Assembly: GCF_014653115.1 (NCBI RefSeq)
Contig: NZ_BNAD01000004.1
Span: forward strand, 62,001 to 126,000
Direction: 5' to 3'
DNA from: Nocardioides flavus (ex Wang et al. 2016)
GTDB taxonomy: Bacteria > Actinomycetota > Actinomycetes > Propionibacteriales > Nocardioidaceae
DNA length: 64,000 nucleotides
Within the stretch, counting starts at the first letter, position 1; each line of letters starts with the position of its first letter. A program made the position numbers and the translations under genes. Under the pieces are notes generated by a model, which was not told the DNA's origin, ran no database searches, and saw nothing but the letters and a program-made list of their open reading frames with translations. Below, one piece after another: positions 1 through 8,417 of this stretch.

Positions 1-91
1 TCGGTTGCCGAGCGCAACCAACCTCCCGGTCAGGCTATTCCTCGGCACCGACAGCGGGCGAATCGCACGGGAGCCCCTGCCCTCGAGCGGC

Positions 92-850
92 TCAGGCGCG
101 GATGCGGGAGAGGAACGCGCGGGTGCGCTCCTCCTGCGGGTCCCCGAGCACGCGGGCCGGGGGGCCCTGCTCGTGGATCCGGCCGTCGTGCAGGAAGCAG
201 ACCTGGTCGGCGACGTCGCGGGCGAAGCCCATCTCGTGGGTGTTGAGCAGCATGGTGACCCCCTCGCCCTTCAGCTCGGTGAGCAGGTCGAGGACCTCCC
301 CGACGAGCTCGGGGTCGAGGGCGCTGGTCACCTCGTCGAGCAGCATCAGCCGCGGGTTGGCCACGAGGGCACGGGCGATGGCGACGCGCTGCTGCTGGCC
401 GCCGGACAGGTCGTCGGGCCGGGCGCCGGCCTTCTCGGCCAGACCGACGCGGTCGAGCATCGCCAGCCCCCGCGTACGCGCCTCCTCCGCGCCCACGCCG
501 TGGACGAGGCGCAGCGCGAGGGTCACGTTGCCGATGACGTCGAGGTGGGGGAACAGGTTGTAGGCCTGGAAGACCATGCCCATGCGCGCACGGACCTCGT
601 CGCCGTCCACCCGCGGGTCGGTGATGTCGCGGCCGTCGAAGGTGATCACGCCGTCGTCGACGACCTCGAGGAGGTTCACGCAGCGCAGCAGCGTCGACTT
701 GCCCGAGCCCGAGGCGCCGATGAGCACCACGCACTGGCCGGGCTCGACGGTGAGGTCCACCTCGCGCAGCACGACGTTGTCGCCGAAGGACTTGCGCACG
801 CCCTGGAGGCGCAGCAGCTCGGTCGCGGTGTCGCCGACAGGCTCGTTCAC
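92..850 (-). CDS. Polar amino-acid ABC transporter ATP-binding protein
   Basis: Probable ATPase of a GlnQ/HisP-type amino-acid importer, 252 aa, acting at the inner face of the membrane with the permease and binding protein encoded just upstream. Visible motifs are Walker A GASGSGKST near residue 43, the Q-loop VFQAYNLF, the signature LSGGQQQR, Walker B LMLLDEV followed by TSALDP, and the switch histidine in LLNTHEMGFA. Length fits the family. The GTG start at 850 overlaps the permease stop by 4 bp (GTGA), which indicates translational coupling and fixes the start. The substrate cannot be read from the ATPase; glutamate, glutamine or a basic amino acid are possible. Last gene of a three-gene operon. 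Confidence 0.92.
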   Translation of the reverse strand: MNEPVGDTATELLRLQGVRKSFGDNVVLREVDLTVEPGQCVVLIGASGSGKSTLLRCVNLLEVVDDGVITFDGRDITDPRVDGDEVRARMGMVFQAYNLFPHLDVIGNVTLALRLVHGVGAEEARTRGLAMLDRVGLAEKAGARPDDLSGGQQQRVAIARALVANPRLMLLDEVTSALDPELVGEVLDLLTELKGEGVTMLLNTHEMGFARDVADQVCFLHDGRIHEQGPPARVLGDPQEERTRAFLSRIRA

Positions 851-1710
851 AGGTGTCCTCCCGCGCCGTGGTAGCCGCGCTTGCGGGCGTACCGGTCGGT
901 GAGCCGCGCCATCGGGATGGTCAGGCAGCAGAACAGGAAGCCCGCCACGACGTACGGCGTGTAGTTGAAGTCGAGCGACGTCTCGATCTGCGCCCGGCGG
1001 ATCGCGTCGTAGACGCCGAGGACGGCGATGAGGCCGGAGTCCTTCTGCAGCGAGACGAGGTCGTTCATCAGCGGCGGGATGACCCGGCGCCACGCCTGGG
1101 GCATCACCACGTGGCGCAGCGTCTGGCCATACGAGAGCCCGAGCGAGCGTCCCGCGAGGCGCTGGCTGGGGTGCACCGACTCGATGCCGGCGCGGAAGAC
1201 CTCCGCGACGTAGGCGGAGTAGGACAGCACCAGCGCCGCGCCGCCCCAGAACAGCGGCGAGGTCGGCACCCCGCGCAGGCTCAACGCCGGCCCGCCGAAG
1301 CCGAGCAGGAAGATCACCAGCAGCAGCGGCAGGCCGCGGAAGACGTCGACGTACGCCGTGCCGAGCAGGCGCAGCGGGAAGGCCACCGGACCGCGGAGCG
1401 TGCGCACGATCGCGATCGTGAGGCTGAGCAGCAGGATCAACACCCAGCAGACCAGCATCACGCGGATGTTGAGCCAGAGCCCGTCGACGACGGCCGGGAA
1501 GGACGAGACCGCCTTGTCCCAGTCGAAGTAGGTCTCGCGGACCCGCTCCCACCCCGGCGAGCTGACGACCGCCACGGCCAGCGCCCCCACCAGGAGCAGG
1601 GTGCTGACCGCGGCGATCGCCGCGCTGCGGAGCGTACGGCGACGACGCCACTCGTCACGCTCGCGCTGGACCTCCGACGGCTGCCAGGCGGTGTCCAGCT
1701 GGTGCGGCAT
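847..1710 (-). CDS. Polar amino-acid ABC transporter permease
   Basis: Integral membrane subunit of the importer, 287 aa. A long cytoplasmic N-terminus rich in Arg and Glu precedes a first membrane segment near residues 33-52, followed by four to five more. The EAA-like loop that contacts the ATPase is visible as the stretch around GRSLGLSYGQTLRHVVMPQA. It belongs to the HisM/GlnP-like BPD_transp_1 family. The ATG at 1710 overlaps the last base of the binding-protein stop (TGATG), so the start is well supported. Only one permease is present, suggesting that a homodimer forms the channel. Confidence 0.9.
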   Translation of the reverse strand: MPHQLDTAWQPSEVQRERDEWRRRRTLRSAAIAAVSTLLLVGALAVAVVSSPGWERVRETYFDWDKAVSSFPAVVDGLWLNIRVMLVCWVLILLLSLTIAIVRTLRGPVAFPLRLLGTAYVDVFRGLPLLLVIFLLGFGGPALSLRGVPTSPLFWGGAALVLSYSAYVAEVFRAGIESVHPSQRLAGRSLGLSYGQTLRHVVMPQAWRRVIPPLMNDLVSLQKDSGLIAVLGVYDAIRRAQIETSLDFNYTPYVVAGFLFCCLTIPMARLTDRYARKRGYHGAGGHL

Positions 1711-2627
1711 CAAGACAGCTCGGGAGCGCCCTGCTGGGCGAGCCACTCCTGGCCGATCTGGTCGAGCACGCCGTCCTCGCGCAGCGTGTCGACGGCCTGC
1801 GAGACGCAGTCGGTGAGGGGGCTGTCCTTGGCCAGGACGGCGCCGAACTGCTCGGGCTCGCCACCGGCGAGCGGCAGCTGGCCGACGATCACGCCGTCGT
1901 CGAGCTGCACGGCGGTCATGAAGTAGGCGGTGGGGAGGTCGACGACGATGCCGTCGATCTGACCGTTCTTGAGTGCCTGGACGGCCTGGTCGTTGGTGTC
2001 GAAGACGGCCGGCTCCTCCGAGGGCTGGATCTGGTCGGTGATCGCGGTGTAGCTCGTGGTGCCCACCTGCGCGCCGAGCTTGGCGTCGGCGAGCTCGGCC
2101 AGCGTGGTCGCGCCGTCGATCGAGCTGCCGGCGTTGGTGATCACGGTCTGCACGACGTCGTAGTAGCCGGAGGAGAAGTCGACGGCCTTGCGGCGGGCCT
2201 CGGTGATGGAGACCTGGTTGATGTCGAGGTCGAAGTCCTTGGGGCCGGGCTGGACGACCTTGTTGAAGGGCACCTTGACCCACGTGACCTGCTCGGCGGT
2301 GTAGCCGAGCTGCTCGGCGATCGCGTAGGCGACGGCCGACTCGTAGCCCTCGCCGTTGGTCGGGTCGTTGTCGACGAACCACGGCTCGTAGGCCGGGTCG
2401 TCGGTGGCGATGGTGAGCGTGCCGTCGGCGATCGTCTCCAGCGAGTCCGGGGTGCACTCCTCGGCGGCGGGCGTCTCCGAGGACGAGTCGGCCGACGTGT
2501 CGCTGGACGTGTCGTCGGCGGTGTCGGCCTCGTCGGTCGGGGCGCAGGCGGTGAGCGCGAGCGTGGCGGCCGCGAGGGCGGCGGCGGCGAGCTGGCGCTT
2601 CGGGGCGCGCCGGGTGGTCTTCAGCAT
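1710..2627 (-). CDS. Amino-acid ABC transporter substrate-binding lipoprotein
   Basis: Extracellular solute receptor, 305 aa. The N-terminus MLKTTRRAPKRQ is basic, followed by an Ala/Leu-rich core and the lipobox LTAC near residue 28, so the mature protein should be lipid-anchored. A Thr/Asp/Ser-rich linker leads into an SBP_bac_3 fold (LTIATDDPAYEPWF, then the VSITEARRKAVDFSSGYYD region typical of polar amino-acid receptors). First gene of the transporter operon and only 27 bp after hisF. It has its own TAGGAT -10 box 6 nt before the ATG, so it is probably transcribed as a leaderless mRNA independently of hisF. The closeness to his genes makes histidine a possible ligand, but nothing in the sequence proves this. 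Confidence 0.9.
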   Translation of the reverse strand: MLKTTRRAPKRQLAAAALAAATLALTACAPTDEADTADDTSSDTSADSSSETPAAEECTPDSLETIADGTLTIATDDPAYEPWFVDNDPTNGEGYESAVAYAIAEQLGYTAEQVTWVKVPFNKVVQPGPKDFDLDINQVSITEARRKAVDFSSGYYDVVQTVITNAGSSIDGATTLAELADAKLGAQVGTTSYTAITDQIQPSEEPAVFDTNDQAVQALKNGQIDGIVVDLPTAYFMTAVQLDDGVIVGQLPLAGGEPEQFGAVLAKDSPLTDCVSQAVDTLREDGVLDQIGQEWLAQQGAPELS

Positions 2628-2633
2628 GCCGGA

Positions 2634-2639
2634 ATCCTA
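2634..2639 (-). promoter_or_regulatory. -10 box of the amino-acid transporter operon (leaderless)
   Basis: TAGGAT on the minus strand ends 6 nt before the ATG at 2627, the spacing expected when transcription starts at the start codon. It lies in the 27-bp gap after hisF. Confidence 0.6.
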
Positions 2640-2654
2640 CGACTCCGCCCGCTC

Positions 2655-3421
<767 letters not shown>

Positions 3422-3425
<4 letters not shown>

Positions 3426-4171
3426 GACGCCGGCCTCGTCAGCGCCAGCGCGTCCTCGAGGGTGAAGCGGCCCTCGTAGAGCGCCGTGCCGGCGATGGCG
3501 CCCTCCACTCCCTCGTCGACGAGGGTCATCAGGGCGCGGATGTCGTCGAGCGTGGTGACGCCGCCGCTGGCGACGACCGGCTTGTCGGTGGCGGCGCAGA
3601 CGTCGCGCAGGAGCTGGAGGTTGGGCCCCTGGAGCATGCCGTCCTTGTTGACGTCGGTGACGACGTAGCGCGCGCACCCCTCGGAGTCGAGGCGGGCGAG
3701 CGTCTCGTACAGGTCGCCGCCCTCGCGGGTCCACCCGCGCGCCGCGAGGGTGGTGCCACGGACGTCGAGACCCACGGCCACGCGGTCGCCGTACGTCGCG
3801 ATGGCGCGGGCGCACCACTCGGGCTGCTCGAGCGCCGCCGTGCCGATGTTGACGCGACGGCAGCCGGTGGCCATCGCGGCCTCCAGAGACTCGTCGTCGC
3901 GGATCCCGCCGCTCATCTCGACCTGGATGTCGAGCGTGCCGACGATCCTCGCCTGGAGCTCGCGGTTGTGGCCGTGGCCGAACGCGGCGTCGAGGTCGAC
4001 GAGGTGGATCCACTCCGCGCCGGCGTCCTGCCAGCGCAGGGCGGCCTCGACGGGGTCGCCGAAGCGCTTCTCGGACCCGTCCACGCCCTGCACCAGCTGG
4101 ACGGCCTGGCCGCCCTTGATGTCGACGGCGGGCAGGAGCTCGAGGTAGGGCTGCTCGGGGGTGCTGGGCAT
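3422..4171 (-). CDS. priA: Bifunctional HisA/TrpF isomerase PriA
   Basis: Isomerises ProFAR in histidine synthesis and, in actinobacteria that lack trpF, also PRA in tryptophan synthesis. The protein is 249 aa. The barrel has the catalytic aspartates in [15 protein letters not shown] (residue about 17) and in [10 protein letters not shown] (residue about 171), the signature [11 protein letters not shown] and the phosphate motif EMSGGIRDD. That it acts in both pathways is inferred from the actinobacterial context; HisA-only activity cannot be excluded from sequence alone. It has its own TAGGAT box 6 nt before the ATG and is translationally coupled to hisF. Confidence 0.95.
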
Positions 4172-4177
4172 GGGTCG

Positions 4178-4183
4178 ATCCTA
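4178..4183 (-). promoter_or_regulatory. -10 box of priA-hisF (leaderless)
   Basis: TAGGAT on the minus strand, 6 nt before the priA ATG at 4171. This gives priA-hisF a promoter separate from hisDCBH. Confidence 0.6.
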
Positions 4184-4314
4184 GGAGTGGTCCGGTGTCT
4201 CCCCCACCTCGCGGTGGCGCGGCGAGACGGGGCTCACCAGGGCCGACCATTCGGGGGCGCGGCGCGCGGGTCGGGTCGTCGCGTCTGCCCCGTGCCGGAT
4301 GGAAGGCTGTCACG

Positions 4315-4857
4315 GTGAGGTCGCGGTTAGTGGTGGTGTCCGGTCTTCCGGCGAGCGGCAAGACGACGGTCGGCACGCTCCTGAGCCAGCGACTGTCGTT
4401 GCCGCTCATCGACAAGGACGCAGTTCTCGAGGCGCTGTTCGACAACCTCGGCTGCCCGGACACGCAGGAGCGCGCCCGACTCAGCCGGGCGAGCGACGAG
4501 GTGCTCTACGTGCTGGCAGCCACCTCTTCGGCTGCGATCCTGGTGAACTGGTGGGATCACGCTTCGGCTCCGGCGAGATTGCGCGACATCGGCTTGCCGG
4601 TCGTGGAGGTGTTCTGCGCCTGTCCAACCGAAACGGCGGCATCGAGGTTCGTCTCGCGTAGTCGCCATCCCGGCCATCACGACGACACACGGTCACCCCG
4701 CGAGGTGCACGAGTCGTTCCGTCGCCTGCCGGCACGTGCCCGCGGCCCGATGGGCCTCGGCTACGTCATCCGGGTCGACACGACGAGCGCGGTGGATGCG
4801 GACTGGCTGGCCGCGCAGGTGCGCGCCGCGCTCGACGCGGTCGCACCACACAGCTGA
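4315..4857 (+). CDS. Small P-loop kinase-like protein (AAA family ATPase)
   Basis: A 180-aa nucleotide-binding protein starting with [17 protein letters not shown], a Walker A motif placed at the extreme N-terminus as in small-molecule kinases (zeta-toxin, Cpt/gluconate-kinase-like). [13 protein letters not shown] follows, the segment that binds the phosphoacceptor substrate in this superfamily. A lid-like region with [10 protein letters not shown] lies near residue 125. No antitoxin-like small gene is adjacent, so a toxin role has no support; the substrate is unknown. The GTG at 4315 was chosen over an in-frame ATG at 4195 because GGAAGG sits 8 nt before it and the upstream 40 residues are low-complexity Arg/Gly. 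Runs convergently to the DUF222 gene. Confidence 0.7.
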   Translation: MRSRLVVVSGLPASGKTTVGTLLSQRLSLPLIDKDAVLEALFDNLGCPDTQERARLSRASDEVLYVLAATSSAAILVNWWDHASAPARLRDIGLPVVEVFCACPTETAASRFVSRSRHPGHHDDTRSPREVHESFRRLPARARGPMGLGYVIRVDTTSAVDADWLAAQVRAALDAVAPHS

Positions 4858-4914
4858 CCGACGAGCATGCCTGTGGCCCCGTCAGCGCGTGGCCTGGCGG
4901 GGTGTGGGGCGGGG

Positions 4915-6312
4915 TCATCGTCGGCGGGGTCGCGGGATGCCGGGTGGGATGTCGGACGGCACCTCGGTGGTGCCGGTGTGGTCGCAGCGGTAGCGGTAAC
5001 CGTGGGGCGACGTCCACTCGAACACCCCGGGCGCTGTGGTCTCGTAGTGCCAAGGTGAGTGGGTCTTGACGCGATGGTGGAACCGACACAATGCGGCGAG
5101 GTTGCTGGTGGTCGTGTGCCCGGGCTGGGGTCTGCCCTCGGCTTCGGCGTCGGGGTCCCACGGCACGACGTGGTCGATGTCGCAGCCCCGAGCCGGGCGG
5201 GGGCAATGAGGGAACACGCACGTGCGATCGCGCAGGATGATCTGCTCGCGGATCTGGTCGGGGATCGCGTAGCCCTGCGCGGTCAGCGGAACGTTGAGGT
5301 CGATCACCGGCTTCACGGTGACCTGAGTGCGGGTGTCGCCGCACCAGGACTGGAGCTGCTCGAGCAGGATGAGGCGTCGGCCGTTCTCGAGCCGCCCGGT
5401 CGGGCCGAAGACCGTGGCGTCACCGGACACGGACGCGTCGAAGTGGGCGTGGATCACGACCTCCCGTGCGGCCGGGAGGTCCTCGCGATCGGCACCGGGA
5501 CCGGCAAGATCGAGCGCGGTCTGGGTACGCGCGAGGTCACCGAGCGCCTTGGCCCGCCGCGCGTCGAGCGGCAGGTCGGACCCGAGGGCTTTCTGGGCCT
5601 CGGCGCCGTGGGCGACCGCGCGCTCGAAGTCGAGGGCGTCGGCCAGGTCGACCTCGGCCTCGATGCGCATCGTGCCGGCGAAGTGGACGTCGTCGTCATG
5701 GATGGTCACGTGGCGCGGGTCCACCGACAGGTACCCGTCCTCCGGGTCCTGGGTGGGGTCGGCGACGGCGAGGTCGTAGCGCTTGATGGTCTCGGCGACG
5801 AGGCGGTCGAGCTGCGCGGGCCCGATCCTGCCGGCGACGGCGGCGACCTGGGCGTCGACGAACCCGGCAGCCTCACGAGTCAGGACGGGGTTGGTGTGGA
5901 TGGTGGTCTCTGCAACGGCACGGGCACGCCACGCCGGCATGGCACCGGCGTGCACCTGCGCCCACAGGCGGGGGAGGCGGTGGCGCAGCTCGAGCGCGTG
6001 GCCGATGAGCTTCTTCGCCGCGACCGTCGAGATGCCGAGGACGGTGCCGAGCTCGGCGATGCAGAACTCCGCGACCAGGGGCGTGCCTTCGCCGGCGATG
6101 GGTTCCTCGTGCTCGCATCCTGGGACGGTGAACGAGGCGGCGGAGTGGATGGACTCCGGCGGGTGCAGGTCGGCCCACCGCGCGGCCAGGTCCAGCTGCT
6201 CGGCGGCTGCCTGGTTCTCGGCCTCGCGGGCGGAGCGGATCGCGGCGAGCAGGCCGGAGGCGGTGAGGTCCTCTGCCTCAACGGTCCCGGGTCCTGCCGC
6301 TACTTCGATCAT
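4915..6312 (-). CDS. DUF222 / HNH endonuclease domain protein (13E12-repeat family)
   Basis: About 465 aa. The N-terminal two thirds are the all-helical DUF222 region (AVAETTIHTNPVLTREAA and the DLPLDARRAKALGDLA area). The C-terminus is an HNH nuclease motif: CVFPHCPRP, then CDIDHVVPW, then a conserved Asn in TSNLAALCRFHHRVKTH, which gives a zinc/metal site and catalytic His. The family is related to the REP13E12 genes of M. tuberculosis, several of which are DNA-damage inducible. Start at 6312 rather than 6324: TATGGT lies 7 nt before 6312 and a LexA-like palindrome covers the same bases. Two direct repeats and a REP-like palindrome lie upstream. No inverted terminal repeats mark it as an intact mobile unit. 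Confidence 0.85.
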   Translation of the reverse strand: MIEVAAGPGTVEAEDLTASGLLAAIRSAREAENQAAAEQLDLAARWADLHPPESIHSAASFTVPGCEHEEPIAGEGTPLVAEFCIAELGTVLGISTVAAKKLIGHALELRHRLPRLWAQVHAGAMPAWRARAVAETTIHTNPVLTREAAGFVDAQVAAVAGRIGPAQLDRLVAETIKRYDLAVADPTQDPEDGYLSVDPRHVTIHDDDVHFAGTMRIEAEVDLADALDFERAVAHGAEAQKALGSDLPLDARRAKALGDLARTQTALDLAGPGADREDLPAAREVVIHAHFDASVSGDATVFGPTGRLENGRRLILLEQLQSWCGDTRTQVTVKPVIDLNVPLTAQGYAIPDQIREQIILRDRTCVFPHCPRPARGCDIDHVVPWDPDAEAEGRPQPGHTTTSNLAALCRFHHRVKTHSPWHYETTAPGVFEWTSPHGYRYRCDHTGTTEVPSDIPPGIPRPRRR

Positions 6313-6325
6313 GTGTTCGACCATA
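6305..6325 (-). promoter_or_regulatory. LexA-like box overlapping a -10 box before the DUF222 gene
   Basis: On the minus strand TCGAAC-ACAT-GATCGA (6320-6305) differs by one base from the actinobacterial SOS box TCGAAC-N4-GTTCGA. TATGGT (6325-6320) adjoins it, 7 nt before the ATG at 6312. LexA bound here would cover the start of a leaderless transcript. Confidence 0.5.
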
Positions 6326-6373
6326 CGGGAGCCCACCGACACTGATGATGTTCGTGGCTCCCGGGGGCGGTCT

Positions 6374-6525
6374 CGTGACGGGACTCCGTCCCTCTTCGAC
6401 CAGCGCGTGGAGGGGGTCTCGATACGCCCGCTCATTCCTCGCGGGCTACTCGACCAGCGAGAAGGGGATACGCGACCAGCGGGGATCGGGTCCCGTGACG
6501 GGACTCCGTCCCTCCTCGACCAACG
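6374..6525. repeat. Direct repeats with a REP-like palindrome
   Basis: Two near-identical 32-bp copies begin at 6374 and 6494, exactly 120 bp apart, each with the small palindrome GGGAC-TCC-GTCCC. Between them, 6415-6461, lies an element starting GGTCTCGATACGCCCGC and ending CTACTCGACCAGC, with complementary arms GCCCGC/GCGGGC. Elements of this kind are common intergenic repeats next to DUF222/HNH genes in high-GC actinobacteria. No gene is seen in 6326-6569. Confidence 0.75.
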
Positions 6526-6569
6526 GGGTGCGGCCAACAAGAGTTTCGCTCGCCGTTCCACGGCCGGGC

Positions 6570-6575
6570 TAGCGT
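6570..6575 (+). promoter_or_regulatory. -10 box of the SRPBCC gene (leaderless)
   Basis: TAGCGT is 6 nt before the GTG at 6582 and there is no Shine-Dalgarno sequence. Confidence 0.55.
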
Positions 6576-6581
6576 GGCACT

Positions 6582-7085
6582 GTGATCGGGGACCAGTGGG
6601 GCGTGAGCGACGCGGAGGTGCAGCGTCGCTACGGCTGCGACGACCTCGTCCCGGAACCGACGCTGGAGGCCTGGCGCGGGGTCACGGTCCACGCCCCGGC
6701 GGAGGCCGTGTGGGAGCGGGTGCGGCAGGTACGGGTGGCGCCGTACTCCTACGACCTGGTCGACAACCTCGGGCGGCGCTCTCCCCGCGCCCTGCTCGAC
6801 GTGCCGGACCCGCGGGTCGGGGACCCGTTCACCCGCGCGTTCGGCCGCGACCAGGGCCGCGTGGTGGCGGTCGACCCCGGCCGGGAGCTGACCGCCGAGA
6901 TCATGGGCGCCCACATGTCGTACGCCGTGGTGCCGGGCGCGCGCGACACCCGGCTGTTGCTGAAGATCGTCGCCTCGACGAGCCGTTGGCTGGCGCCCCT
7001 GCTGTCGGTGGGCGACCTCGTGATGGCGCGCAAGCAGCTGCTGACCCTCAAGGCACTGGCTGAGCGCGACGCGGCGGGTCGCTAA
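6582..7085 (+). CDS. SRPBCC (START-like) family protein
   Basis: A 167-aa soluble protein of the polyketide cyclase/dehydrase-like superfamily, which folds as a helix-grip around a hydrophobic cavity. Visible hallmarks are VHAPAEAVWERVRQVR near residue 32 (the usual first beta strand and helix), a central beta-rich part (GRVVAVDPGRELTAEIMG) and a C-terminal amphipathic helix (MARKQLLTLKALAERDA). The ligand is unknown. GTG at 6582 is preceded by a leaderless-type -10 box. Its stop overlaps the stop of the convergent HHE gene by 4 bp. Confidence 0.7.
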   Translation: MIGDQWGVSDAEVQRRYGCDDLVPEPTLEAWRGVTVHAPAEAVWERVRQVRVAPYSYDLVDNLGRRSPRALLDVPDPRVGDPFTRAFGRDQGRVVAVDPGRELTAEIMGAHMSYAVVPGARDTRLLLKIVASTSRWLAPLLSVGDLVMARKQLLTLKALAERDAAGR

Positions 7086-7714
7086 CGCCAGACCGGTGCG
7101 ACCTCGCGGCGATAGCGGCGCGCCAGGAGCAGCGTCAGGACCGTCACGACCGGGCCGGGGACGGTGGCGCGCAGCGACGACCGCTCCCGCTGCCCCGCAC
7201 CGTCCTGCATCCACGCCAAGGCGTTCGCGGCGTCGACGATGCTCGCGGGGCGCATCTTGCCGGCGGCCTTCTTCCACTCGGGATCGTCCTCGAGCTCTCC
7301 CATGATGCCCTCGACGTCGGCCTCCTCGTGTGCGAGGTGGCCGTTGATGACCTCACTCGCGCGGGCGACCTCGTCGGCGGCCGCAGCGGCCGTCGCCTCG
7401 GTCGGCGCGGCGACGACGTCGTCGATGGCAGCCGACGACGCGGCGAGCGCGTGCTTCATCGCGACGTGCTCGGCCTCCATCTGCTCGAGGAGCAAGGCGT
7501 CGAAGCCACGCGCGGCCAGGAACGGCCACGCGATGCTGTCCTCCGCTTCGTGATGGTGGGTCAGCTCGCGGACCAGGTTCCGCCAGGCGGTGCGGACCTG
7601 CCGGGCGCGAACGACGTCGCCGGCCCGCAGGTCACGGAGTGCCCGCTCGGTCCGAGCCACGTCCCGGCGCACCGCGGCGTGGATGACCTGGTTCATGCTC
7701 AGCGTGTCGGCCAT
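7082..7714 (-). CDS. Hemerythrin HHE domain protein
   Basis: A 210-aa all-helical protein. Candidate metal ligands of an HHE four-helix bundle are visible: VIHAAVRRD near residue 11, LTHHHEAEDSIAWP near residue 50, EAEHVAMKHAL near residue 79 and NGHLAHEEAD near residue 120. Family members bind a di-iron centre and act in oxygen, NO or redox handling. The C-terminus carries a short hydrophobic stretch (VVTVLTLLLARRY) that could dock to the membrane. The start at 7714 is preferred because TACCGT lies 6 nt before it. It is 58 bp downstream of the response regulator on the same strand and could be its target, but this is only positional. Confidence 0.8.
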   Translation of the reverse strand: MADTLSMNQVIHAAVRRDVARTERALRDLRAGDVVRARQVRTAWRNLVRELTHHHEAEDSIAWPFLAARGFDALLLEQMEAEHVAMKHALAASSAAIDDVVAAPTEATAAAAADEVARASEVINGHLAHEEADVEGIMGELEDDPEWKKAAGKMRPASIVDAANALAWMQDGAGQRERSSLRATVPGPVVTVLTLLLARRYRREVAPVWR

Positions 7715-7720
7715 GACGTG

Positions 7721-7726
7721 ACGGTA
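7721..7726 (-). promoter_or_regulatory. -10 box of the HHE gene (leaderless)
   Basis: TACCGT on the minus strand, 6 nt before the ATG at 7714. Confidence 0.5.
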
Positions 7727-7772
7727 GACGCGGCGCCCGGCCGGGGACGACCCCATTTCGTGGGACGTACGG

Positions 7773-8417
7773 TCAGCCACGCACCACGGCGAGAACGGCC
7801 AGCACGCGTCGATTCACCTCGGACGAGGGCTCGAGCCCGAGCTTGCGGAAGACCACAGCGCACGCAGCCTCGACCGTGCGTTCACTCACATGCAGCCGGC
7901 TGGCGATCGCGGCGTTGGAGCAGCCCTCCGCCATCAGCGCCAGCACCGAACGCTCACGATCGGTCAGGGACTGCACGGGTGAGTCGGGGGCCTGCTGGCG
8001 CAGCACCATGGTGACGATCGTCGGGTCGATGACGCACTCTCCCTCCGTGACCCGCCGACAGGCGTCGACCAGCACGGCGATGTCCGACACCCGTTCCTTG
8101 AGGAGGTAGCCGACACCGTAGGGCTGCTCGGTCAGCAGCTGCTTGGCATAGAGCGGCTCGAGGTGCTGGCTCAGCACGACCACGCCCGTCGCGGGATGTT
8201 CCTGACGGATCCGGCGCGTCGCCACGAGGCCCTCGTCCGTCTGGCGAGGCGGCATGCGGATGTCGACGATCGCCACGTCGGGCTGCTCGAGGCCGACGAG
8301 CCGCAGGAGCTCCTCGGCGTCGCGCGCCTCACCGACGACCGTGACGCCCGCCTCCTGGAGGAGCCGCGAGAGGCCGGACCTGATCAGCATGACGTCGTCG
8401 GCGATCACGACCCGCAC
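7773..8417 (-). CDS. NarL/LuxR-type response regulator
   Basis: A 214-aa two-component response regulator that appears intact. The receiver domain has the acidic pair in RVVIADDVM (D7, D8), the phosphoacceptor D52 in VAIVDIRMPP, the switch Ser in VVVLSQHLE and the conserved Lys in GYLLKERV. The C-terminal LuxR-type HTH runs from about residue 148 (SLTDRERSVLALMAEG) through SERTVEAACAVVFRKLGL. The GTG start at 8417 lies 13 bp inside the end of the HK1 gene, so the two are co-translated. It should be phosphorylated by HK1, possibly on behalf of HK2. DNA targets are unknown. Confidence 0.93.
   Translation of the reverse strand: MRVVIADDVMLIRSGLSRLLQEAGVTVVGEARDAEELLRLVGLEQPDVAIVDIRMPPRQTDEGLVATRRIRQEHPATGVVVLSQHLEPLYAKQLLTEQPYGVGYLLKERVSDIAVLVDACRRVTEGECVIDPTIVTMVLRQQAPDSPVQSLTDRERSVLALMAEGCSNAAIASRLHVSERTVEAACAVVFRKLGLEPSSEVNRRVLAVLAVVRG

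Noticed and set aside
1..91. A gene or promoter at the left edge
   Set aside because: The 91 bases after the ABC ATPase stop show no convincing start, motif or hairpin; open frames crossing them are antisense shadows.
4315..4857. Zeta-toxin kinase of a toxin-antitoxin pair
   Set aside because: The P-loop placement fits, but there is no adjacent small antitoxin gene, and many small-molecule kinases look the same.
4915..6581. DUF222/HNH gene with repeats as an intact mobile element
   Set aside because: No inverted ends, target duplication, transposase or integrase is seen; only repeats on one side are present.
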